From: Diatrype stigma
Lineage: Eukaryota > Ascomycota > Sordariomycetes > Xylariales > Diatrypaceae
Length of the DNA stretch: 64,000 nucleotides
NCBI GenBank assembly: GCA_022225965.2
Contig: JAKJXP020000038.1
Coordinates: 186,001-250,000 of the forward strand
Direction of reading: 5' to 3'
Part shown: positions 55,201-64,000 of the stretch, piece after piece
Layout: each line of letters begins with the position of its first letter
How positions within the stretch are numbered: position 1 is the first letter of the stretch
The notes under the pieces: model-generated
Told to the model about the DNA's origin: nothing
Database searches by the model: none
Seen by the model: only the letters and a program-made list of their open reading frames with translations
Translations under genes and position numbers: made by a program

Positions 55201-58200
55201 TACATAGGCCAGTTAGCATGAAATTAAGATGAAAACTCGAAGCCCAATCGGCTTCGACCGTGGACGGTGGGGATTCTGGTGCAGTGCTGAGCAATGCCAC
55301 GAGCTCCGCATATGCACGTGAGCACGTACAGACGCACGCCTCAAGCAGTACCTAGCAGCAGCAGCGGGCGGCGTCGGCGGCGTGCGTGTGTGTGTGTGTG
55401 TGTATGTGCGTCCTCCCAGCTCCCTCCCATCCTTTATTATTCGCGACCTGATGGGTTCGGACGTTCAAGACAGACAGGATGTTTCAGGTGGTCCCGAATG
55501 CAGGTGTAAAAATCCAATACTGCACTACATAGAAACCAAAAAGGTCCGTGGGGGCGGGAGACGAACGGGGAAGGGGGAGGCGGTGTTGCGGCTCTACCGA
55601 GACAAACAACCCGATACAACGTGATCAGGGGAGCCGGAGGCCGTTGTTCGGTCATATTCTCCGGCGACGACACATCGCTCACGTCCCGCCTACGTAGGTG
55701 GCTATGTAGACGGGTGATCGTCCACCGCCCGATCCAAGTTGGCTGCCTTTCCCTCACCCTTCTTCTTTCATGGGCAGCAGCCTTCCAACCGAGTCGTGTT
55801 TGCCATACAGCATTTGTCGTTGTGAGGAGCCTAGGCCGGCCCCCAGCTCGTCGTAAGACACAATGGCACCGTGGCTGTAGCTCGTAGACTCCTCACCACC
55901 GCCTTGGGGGCTGTTCAAGGGTCTCATTGCCGTGGGCCTCGCGCTATGTAATATATCAACCCGATGTCGTAGAAGTACCATGTCCGAGTACTTAAGAAGC
56001 TCTCTGCCCACTAAATCATGGTAGTACGAAGTGGTTGTGGTTGTAATACCTAAGCGAAGAGCCAATGCCGGGCTCCGGCGTAGGGTCATGATATCTGTAT
56101 TGTGACGGATAGCTATAGCTTTGACAGCGGCGACGATAGCCATCGCACTGCTCTGAAGTGTCTGGGCACAGACGAGTCTAAAAGCCCGCTGTCGCTTTAC
56201 CTGTCACGTATCTTGCTAGTTATCTTGACATAGAAGAAGTGTGGGGGGCGCGGCGGCTTTTTACGAGCACTCGTATTTCACATCTCCCTATCCCACACAA
56301 CTAGCTGTAATTGCTTTGGGTAGGATCTATCATGGATACATGTAATTCATTGGCGTTGATATGTTACAGGTTTAACTATATGCACTGCAACGAATAACTT
56401 TACAGCCAAATATTTTCTCGGGTTTCTTCTCTTCTGAGTTTGTATACTGACACGCCCCTTTTCCGATGTTCGCTATTCCAAGCACCGATAGTCCGGCGGT
56501 CACGTATGATGGAATCGTAGAAACGCCTACTTATTTGGTATACCAGAGCAATCCAAAACATGCTAACATGAGGTCTACTTCATCAAGGGAATTTATATTC
56601 TCCTTGGGGAAGGCCATGTCTAGATACTTCGTGTTCCCTGGCCTAGACGAGGGGCTATTTGCCAGTGTGTCACCTAGGGATGTTTTGGATAACGCCATCA
56701 AACGACCCATCACATGCTGCTAGTACACTCGTGATATGAACCTCGTGCGGCTTGGAGCCCTAACCAGCGTAGAGGTCAACTGATGATTCTGGCCCTCGGC
56801 TGGGGCCATCAGAGACTTGAGGGTGAAAAGACCACAGTACCCCGTGAAATATAGACTGAATTCCCCATCGTCCGGTATACTAGTATGATAGAGGAAACTT
56901 GCCCGCTCGCTTTGTCTGTTCCCAATTCGTGTTCTAGATGACATATCTGATGCCACGGATCACATGAAGAGACTACCCAGGTTGTGTCCAAAGGAATATT
57001 GGCTGATCCATTCGTTGATTACAGTAGTACTAGAAGAATGGTATCCATGCCGTCGATTAGTAGGTATGTGATGCAAACAAGGTTGCTGCTGATTCCATGT
57101 GTCCCTGAAAGTTGTCTGTGTCGAGTTTTGTAAGGGCTGACAACCAGGAGGTTTCTCAACTCGAAAAGGTACGCCATTCAGAATATGTCCGCACACCGGT
57201 ATCGCCTGACTACAACTCGGGATGGCTCTCATCCGCCGTCAAAGGGGTTTTTAGGAGTATTGGAGGCCTAGGAGGCCCCTCCAAATATACACCAGTTAGA
57301 ACCGCAAATTATCTGTCATCATGGTTGCGACGGGGTGGTTACATTCTCAACTCTACCCTATGTCGCTGCAGAGATTATGGTGCCTCAGGATTTTAATGTA
57401 ACTGGCCAATATTCTCGCCTGTACCCCTGAGGCAAAACCAGCTTAACCGTGCTGATATATCCTTCACAGTATAATATGCGATGCCTGGAATTTTGTACAA
57501 TGACCTCATGGAATCTCAGTGTCCGGGTTATATACTTGCTATTACCTGGCGAGGCTTCCTTTATCCCTACGGAGGATGGTGCAATTTGAATATATCCATA
57601 ACCGATAACTGTGAACTGAAGACTGCTTGAGGCGGCAAGAACTACATATGGCATCGCTGCTTTGATGGAAACCGAGAACCATGTCAGCTTTAGACGTGAA
57701 AAGTAAGTAACGAGATCCTCTTATTCCAAGATGTGTCATGTTACTTACAATCATGTGTTCGTCACGAGGTAGTGATGTATAGATACAGTGACCCTCAGGT
57801 TGGCCTAGATGGATGCTGGATGTCTAACTCCTTTTCCAACTAGACATGTAAATATTATCCTTGAGTCCACCTCCCTGCCTAAACGAAGCATGTCAATGGA
57901 GCATTCATCTACCATGTGATGTATACATTTGGGCCATGTCTTTTAGGCGATTGATTATCTAGGAAGCAGATAAAAGGCACCGGCTCTTGAACTCGATGTA
58001 AATCTGGGTGATACGGGAACCAATCTCGTGGTAAACGGGTAAAAGCCCAACCAAGATGAAGACTGTGGTATTGCCTTCATGCCATCCTGCGTTCCAGCTA
58101 AACGTTTTTAAGCGCCCCCCTCCTTCTCTTTCCCCTTTACTGCAACAGAAGAAGCCATGTAGGAATTGAAGTAAATTGTTGCCATAGGCGGTAAGTGCTA

Positions 58201-59020
58201 TGCAGTACACGTGCACTTAACTGTCGAGGTGATGACCCTCGCCCAGATGAACATCATAAGTGCTGGAAAGCACGCCAAGATATGTCAATTTTCAACCACC
58301 TGCAATATCACCAGGATGGTTTCACCTCTTTACTCACATGAATGCGGCAGAGTGAGTGAGATGGAATACTCTGTATCATTGTATCATCGTATCGTTGTAT
58401 TAATGCAAAGCGCCCCCAAAACTAGAGAGATATCCACATCCATGAACGAGCTAATCATCATATATGCGTTTGTCCCTGATCAATAGCTATAGCTTTCCCA
58501 ACAGCGGCTGTCTGTTCATACTCCAACGCCCTGCCCTGCTCTTCTCCTCTCATACCAGGCTGGCATCAACGCAGAAAAGCACACACCCAAGCCTACCAAG
58601 GACCAAAGGTGGCAAGCAAGCAACCCCCTTTCCGTGTATATAAACACCCGAAAAAGAACTCATCCCACATTATAAACGCCACAGAACATTGGAATCAAGC
58701 AGCCGTACATGAACGCCTGCGGGATCACACACGCCATGCCGCCGGCCACCTTGGAGAAAAGGGGAGAAGAGATCTTCGAACTTTCGAAGAGAGCAGGTCC
58801 GAATACTGATGATATGATGATGATAATGTCTGAAAGATATTCATTATCCTTTGGTCCTGAACGCCAATGCATGCATTGAACCGTACCCCGGTCGTAATAG
58901 TCGTCAACGTGAAAATTCGCAGCCCGCCCGCTAAGTAATCATCGATACGCACACGAATGAGTAAGTAACGAAACGCATAATCAATCACTTCGTCAAATTC
59001 GGCGGTAAAGGTCTGGATTC

Positions 59021-61207
59021 CTACACCGCAGACACCTTTCTTGCCGTTGGCGCGGAATTGATGCTCCCGACGCGGCCACTCGTCTTCCGAATTCCAGCCT
59101 CCTTGCTGCGAGCCGACTCGGCAGATCGTTTGCTTCCCCTTACTTTGGTCAAGACGCCCGAAGCGCTCGCTGAACGGACAGGCGAGTTGGATACGTGGTC
59201 GGGGATGGCCTTTGGTCGGCCACTGCCAACATTTTCGATATCATTAGACGCATCATTGTCCACCACTTGGAACACAGTAGTGGTTGTCGTCTGACTGACA
59301 GATCTTGACTTCTCACTGCGGCCTGGTGACTGAGAAGCCTTTCGGTGCGTACGCATTCGCAGGTGCCACTCCTCGTCCGACTCGTTGCCGTGGGACTGAC
59401 GGTGTACGGAGATGAGCTCCGTCTCTTTTGCGGCCGCTTGTTGCTCCTCCTCGACCGTCTGGTAGATGGGGTTTCGCTGATAGGGGTGGTGACGATCTAT
59501 TCGGCTCGTCTTCCGGGGCTGGCCCGGAGTAGGAGCAGGCAGATAGTCTTCTTGAACGCCGGCATTACGTCGCTCTGAATCCATCTCACTCAGCGGCGTG
59601 CGCGAGGAGGGGCTCCGGTTAGGAGGGGTAGAGTTCTGGGCAGCACGGCTCGCGGAGGTCTTTTGCATAGGCCGGATGGGCGTACTAGGCACCGGGTTCG
59701 CAGCATATTTCTCCCGCATTTTCCGTTCGATTCTTTCCTCCACCCACCACTCTCTGAAGATGCCCTGGTTAATGTGTAGCCAGTGTTGTTGAGGACCCAC
59801 GACCATTCCCGGCCGCATGAATCGCATGAAAGAAATCACTTCATTGGCTGTGAAGCCGTGGCGGTAGATCAAGTATGCTCCAATCAAGCACCCTGTCCGT
59901 CCAAGGCCGGCCTTGCAATGAACCGCAATGCCCTTCTTCTTGACCGTGATGGTCTCATGTGCTAGCCTTATGAACTTGCGCACGGTGGATAGAGGGGGGC
60001 AGGTACCATCCTCGAAAATCATGTCAAGATGCTGGATCCCGAGTGCCTCGAAGTACGAAGGCGAGTAGAGGGCAGAGTTGAGACGCACGACCAGCCCGAT
60101 ATTGCGCTCCGAGAAATGACTCAGAACGTTCTTGAAGGGCTGGGGAAGACCTGTGTGGGCATCAAGGGCAGCTAACGTTTTGGGTAGAGCCGCGTACGCC
60201 TCCGAAGACTCGGGAATACGGGCGACAGGGCTGTGCTGCGGAGATGCGAAGGCTAGGAAGTGCGATGTGATCCAGTTGAAGTCGCCGTGCTCGACCCTCT
60301 CAAACCTCTCATACTCGTCCAGGTCAAAGTTGTCTAGTACGCAGCACCCTTCCTCCTTGGCCTTCCAAACACCGTAAACAATGTCCTGAACAGTGATGCC
60401 GTAGTCAGCTTGGCTATAGCCAGCATCTCGGAAAGGCATCAATGGCGGATCGATCTGGGCAATTGGGGCAAGAGCTAGGTGTGGCGGCCACGACTGTATA
60501 AGGACCATGTAGCATGCAAGCAAGCAAGATGCATTCGCCCGACCTATGCAACAGTCAATACAGTTCATAGCAGATATCATACAAGGGATGGGTGCTCGAC
60601 ATACTCCTCGGGTCCGCTCGACTCCAGAAGACGATTGGTCTGTGCTGGTTCTCCTTGGCAGCAAGGATCTCGTGGAAAAGTAGGGCAAAACGGTATAGGT
60701 GACCGATATGCAATGGGCCAAAGTCGTGGTGAAATGCGTTGTAAAGCAGGCTATCATCAACGGAAAAGTAGCATGGCGGCTCCCGTTCGGCCTTGGCCTG
60801 GACAGGCACGGACTTAGCCACCGCCTTCTGCGATCGCTTGCTCGGAGAACTTCGTTGGGGCGTCTCAGGCCAAGGGAAGACGGTATCAGCGTTCGGGGGG
60901 TGTATATAAGATGCTAGGTATAGACGGTCTATGAAGGTTAGCAGTGTCACTGGATAATCGAGAAGAAAATACGGTGGTAAACTTTGAAGAGGGGACGCGG
61001 AGTTGTGATGGGGAGACGTTGACGCTTGAGTAATGTTGTTCTCCATGGAGCGCGTAGATATGCTCCAATAACGATGCGACAAAGCCGGTGTTTGCGTTTT
61101 CCAAGATACGATCAAGACGGATGATATATGTAGCTGTTCAAGGTGGACATACCTGGAATATACTCGATGACCTGCCCCATGTTGCTGGAGCTTCTCGAAG
61201 GAGGCAT
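59021..61207 (-). CDS. cdc14: Cdc14-type dual-specificity protein phosphatase
   Basis: Three exons: 61207-61153, 60928-60605 and 60543-59021 (633 residues), with introns of 224 bp (GTATGT...TAG) and 61 bp (GTATGT...TAG). The first join gives GQVIEYIPDRLYLASY and the second ADPRSRANASCLLACYMVL, both conserved in Cdc14. The N-terminal half contains YFSVDDSLLYNAFHHDFGP and FRDAGYSQADYGITVQD. The active-site loop HCKAGLGRTG has its catalytic Cys at residue 336 and Arg two residues before the TG, and is followed by FMRFMRPGMVVGPQQHWL. Cdc14 removes CDK phosphates (phospho-Ser-Pro) at mitotic exit and cytokinesis and cycles between nucleolus and cytoplasm. The C-terminal 230 residues are disordered, basic and Ser-rich, where localisation and phosphorylation sites usually lie. 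The 55-bp first exon was placed by homology and phase. Confidence 0.93.
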
Positions 61208-62393
61208 CGTTGCTGCTTGTCTGTACCTTGTTCTTGTTGTAACTGCCGACGGTGGATGGCTACTTAAGGCTTCTTTCTGCCTGGTTATTCTGTCGAAGGA
61301 ACGTCCGGTCCGACAGCTCTAGACTTGGAGTTGCAGGCACGCATGCAGTTGCAATTGCCCAATAGCGGATAGTTACAGATTTGGTAGGTATCAAGTAGTG
61401 TTCGTACTCGCCAAGGTCATACAAGACGTCCTGACAATTGAATATTGCAGTAAACAAAATTCGCCGTCGCCGAGATGGAAGAAGCACGGATGCTGACAAC
61501 CAATCGACCAGGAAAAGCAGAGGAGAGGGAAAGAGGAGGGAGACTGAGGAGTGAGGACTCCTGATGGGCGGAGATATGGAGTGGGTGAGTAAGAAGATGC
61601 GGTGATGATGGTGCAGACAGCTGCCAGAAGGTGACTTGACGATGTTTTTGTATCTCCTTATTGTTGTTTAGGTTATTTTTTGTATTTTGGAGTGGATGGG
61701 TCTGGCCCCTGTCTGTTGTTGCATAGACGTCAATTTGGCAACGCTTACTTCGCAGGTATGTACCTATAGTAGGTATTATGTATGTAGACGGGGACAACAA
61801 CCCTGGCAGGGGTCGGCAGGGGTTAGTAGGGGTTTGGTCTGCAGGCGACCTTTGTTATGAGCCACTCCGTTGCTAGTAGCAACGCTCCCAATGCTGCCCC
61901 AATCCTACCAATTCTGTCCCAACACGAGCCACAATAGACCCATTTGGTGCTATTGTAGACCCACAGACCCATTTGATATCTCTTATCGCTTATCGCTATC
62001 AAGCCCAAGACAACTCATACCTAGCAGCCTAGGTAGCAGTCACGCCCGGTTACCCCTCGCTAAGCTCCGTTCCGTGCCTGGGCTGCCTGGCTGCCCAGAC
62101 TGCCACCTACAGACCACCGTACAGTGGGTAGAGTCACTGTCAAAGCCCCATACCTCCCACTTCGTAGGTACTCACTTCAGTATACTAGGTAACTACTAGG
62201 TAATTAACTAATGCATGTACATAAACGTGTCTCATTTATACGCAATTCAATGTTCGCATTCCCATGACATGCGTGATCTTCGGACCCCACTACCCGCCAG
62301 ATACTGATGATAGTGGAAAACCAATATTGATTAATTGCTGCATGTGCTTTCTTCGGCGCCCGGTCTACGAGTTGATCACAGGCTACCGCAACG
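61208..62393. other. Divergent intergenic region between cdc14 and pcc1
   Basis: About 1.2 kb holding both promoters. It is rich in CCTACCTAGG-type words near 61,750-61,800 and 62,020-62,200. No additional coding exon recognised. Confidence 0.6.
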
Positions 62394-62821
62394 ATGGCGA
62401 CCATTTCCGACCCGGACTTCCCGTGCGCGCTGTACGTTGTGCACCCAGAGACGACCCGACCTGCCTTGCCTGCCCTGCCCCTGCCCTTGACACTGACATA
62501 TTGTGTGTTATGTTTTGTAGCACCCTCGACGTTCCGTTTCCATCGCCGAGACTGGCCTCCATTGCCCTCAAGGCCTTACAAGTCGACAAGGAGCTGTCCC
62601 CCCTGGTGCGGAAGACGTTCTCTGTCGCTGTTGCGGCGTCCGAAGAGTCTCTGGCGGAGGAGGGCGGCGAAGGCAACATACTACGTACAGAGTACAAAGC
62701 TACCACAAACAGAATGCTCCGAGTCGCTGTGAACTCGTTCATGGAGAGTTTATATCTAGTCATCGAGGTTATGGAACAGCTCGATGAGGACGTACTAGCT
62801 AGCAATGGAAAACCTGTCTAG
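62394..62821 (+). CDS. pcc1: EKC/KEOPS complex subunit Pcc1
   Basis: Two exons, 62394-62431 (38 bp) and 62521-62821, with an 89-bp intron (GTACGT...TAG); 112 residues. The join gives CALTLDVPFPSPRLASIALKAL, the opening strand and helix of the Pcc1/CTAG fold. The C-terminal helix NRMLRVAVNSFMESLYLVIE, followed by VMEQLD, is the strongest family signature. Pcc1 dimerises in the KEOPS complex, which makes the t6A modification on tRNAs reading ANN codons and also affects telomeres and transcription. A longer open frame running upstream of exon 2 ignores the intron and would lose the conserved start. The size is usual for the family. Confidence 0.9.
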
Positions 62822-63229
62822 AAGCATCTTGATGCAACGATGAGCCTTGGCCTGACCACTCCATCGCTACCCTGGAGAGTGTGCTTTTCGCCCAGGATGA
62901 AATGCACCCACTGGTAGTGAGTCCCAGACCGAGCACAAACAAGCACAGCCAGGCATTATAGAAGGTCACATTATCATAGGTCACGGTTCGCGGGTTGGTA
63001 GGGAACGGGTTCACTGAGGAATACAATATCCAATGATTGATGAAGGTGCTTTACGTTTTTTATCTCTCTCTTTTCACGGGAGTGCCTATGTACTTTCTCG
63101 TTTTTCCCCTTTTTTTGTCTTTTTCTTTTCAGGATTATGATGACACTTGCCACAGAAATATCGTAAAGAAACTCGCTATCCTATAATCCCCCTGAACCTG
63201 TTACGTGTGGTAGTAGGACTGGGCCGCTC
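62822..63229. other. Intergenic region between convergent genes
   Basis: About 400 bp of 3' flanks for pcc1 and the small heat-shock gene, with T-rich stretches near 63,055-63,130. Nothing else seen. Confidence 0.6.
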
Positions 63230-64000
63230 TCAGTCCACGTCGATTTTATGGATTTCGGTCCATGAGTCCTTCTCTACCTTGGGGACGGTGATGACCAGGA
63301 TGCCATTTTCCATCTTGGCAGTGATCCCAAACCCATCGACCTCTTCCTTCCTGTCGCTTCCAGCTGGAGGGAGCTCGATGCTTCTCTCGAACATGCCGAC
63401 CTTCCTTTCGTTGGAGACCATGGACTGCAGCAGCTCCTCGTTGCCGGGCCGGTAGACAACCCCTGCAACGATAACGCTGCTCTTCTCCGAGTCCCAATGC
63501 ACTCCGATGTCTTCCTTGGAGGCGCCGGGTAGAGCAAAGTGGAGGACGTAGGTAGTCTCGGTGTTGAAGATGTCGACCGGGGGGACGAATTTGTCCTCGC
63601 CGTGCGTGTCGTCCTGTCCGTTCGGAGATCCGTTGGTGGTGGTCTGGTCCACGTAGTCTCGGAGAGCTTGGGCGAATGGGTGATCGGCAAATGCCTGCAT
63701 CAACGGTCGAAAGTCGAATGGGCTCGTGAAGGATGTGGGTGGCGGCGGGCCGGAACGCCCCCGATGACCTCCATGTCCGCCACGTCCACGCATACCGCAA
63801 CGGCCGCCCCGTCCCCGGTGCAGGCCGGGCCCAAAGGCATGGGGCGGTCGGCCGAAAGGGGGAGGGTGATGGGGGTGAGCCCCTACCGGAGGAGGCGGAG
63901 GAGGCGGAGGGGGGTGTGCTCCCGCCGGAGGTGGTGGCGGTGGGTGCGCAGAACCCTGCGGGGGTTGGCCGTCTTCATCCGATGGACCCTCGGAGCTGTC
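63230..64000 (-). CDS. Small heat-shock protein (Hsp20/alpha-crystallin), N-terminus beyond window
   Basis: The frame stays open from the stop at 63230 to the right edge, 256 codons, so the gene is cut by the window. The C-terminal 130 residues are an alpha-crystallin domain: FVPPVDIFNTETTYVLHFALPG, then KEDIGVHWDSEKSSVIVAGVV, MFERSIELP, and AKMENGILVITVPKVEK near the end. The visible N-terminal part is unusual for a small Hsp: Pro-rich runs (PPPPPPAGAH, PPPPPPPPPVGAH), His-rich text and a Gly-Arg-rich segment (HRGRGGRCGMRGRGGHGGHRGR). Such proteins hold unfolding clients in an ATP-independent way. The internal ATG at 63793 is not needed as a start because the upstream frame is open and has protein-like composition. 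Confidence 0.9.
   Translation of the reverse strand, partial: DSSEGPSDEDGQPPQGSAHPPPPPPAGAHPPPPPPPPPVGAHPHHPPPFGRPPHAFGPGLHRGRGGRCGMRGRGGHGGHRGRSGPPPPTSFTSPFDFRPLMQAFADHPFAQALRDYVDQTTTNGSPNGQDDTHGEDKFVPPVDIFNTETTYVLHFALPGASKEDIGVHWDSEKSSVIVAGVVYRPGNEELLQSMVSNERKVGMFERSIELPPAGSDRKEEVDGFGITAKMENGILVITVPKVEKDSWTEIHKIDVD

Larger units (their letters stand above)
44709..59020. other. 14.3-kb region without a recognisable gene
   Basis: Base composition is ordinary, not AT-rich, yet no conserved protein or intron-joined gene could be recognised on either strand. The longest open frames (52767-53291 minus, 174 codons; 51869-52330 plus, 153; 55754-56143 minus, 129) show no family resemblance. It holds short tandem repeats, dispersed TACCTAGGTA-type words and CA/GT runs (for example 55384-55402). 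Unrecognised lineage-specific genes, decayed genes or non-coding transcripts cannot be excluded. Confidence 0.5.

Noticed and set aside
55754..56143. 129-codon open frame with ATG on the minus strand
   Set aside because: Could be a real lineage-specific gene, but no domain, signal peptide or neighbouring exon supports it.
56466..57654. Series of medium open frames on both strands that might be exons of a HET-type or other pseudogene
   Set aside because: I could not join them with splice sites into a recognisable protein, and motif resemblance was too weak to name.

Overview
The window is a piece of a filamentous ascomycete nuclear genome, most likely Pezizomycotina and probably Sordariomycetes. 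The basis is short introns (about 56-280 bp, GTATGT/GTAAGT-type donors, TAG or CAG acceptors) in compact genes, the family content (Msn2/Seb1-type regulator, fungal DUF3605 protein, Hos2, Yng2, Cdc14, SET/MYND protein), and one AT-rich block that looks like repeat-induced point mutation (RIP). Species cannot be named from the sequence alone.

Layout. 0-5.6 kb: 5' part of a Rex1-type RNA exonuclease (-), a Yippee/Mis18-type zinc protein with a long coiled coil (+), and a SET/MYND methyltransferase-like gene (-). 5.99-14.94 kb: an 8.95-kb AT-rich island that resolves into two nested dead transposons. A complete 7.1-kb Ty3/gypsy-type LTR element (232-bp LTRs, 5-bp TATAA target duplication) sits inside the transposase gene of an older Tc1/mariner-class element of about 1.8 kb. 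15-43.3 kb: gene-rich segment with a GNAT acetyltransferase, a two-domain FolB protein, Hos2 histone deacetylase, Yng2 ING/PHD protein, UTP-glucose-1-phosphate uridylyltransferase, a DUF3605 protein, an Fmp42-like MFS transporter, a diphthine-ammonia ligase (Dph6) and an Msn2/Seb1-like C2H2 regulator. 44.2-44.7 kb: a 509-bp non-autonomous hAT element with a perfect 8-bp target duplication. 44.7-59.0 kb: 14.3 kb in which I recognise no gene, only short repeats. 59.0-64.0 kb: Cdc14 phosphatase, the KEOPS subunit Pcc1 and a small heat-shock protein cut by the window edge.

The genes are mostly unlinked housekeeping functions, not one pathway. Several are chromatin or cell-cycle factors (Mis18-type, SET/MYND, Hos2, Yng2, Cdc14), but their spacing and orientation do not suggest a co-regulated cluster, and I see no secondary-metabolite cluster. 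I found no convincing tRNA, rRNA or CRISPR. Exon joins were made by hand from reading phase, splice motifs and family resemblance. The most informative features are the nested, mutation-saturated transposons, whose surviving cytosines are strongly biased to CpG, and the intact boundaries of the hAT element.
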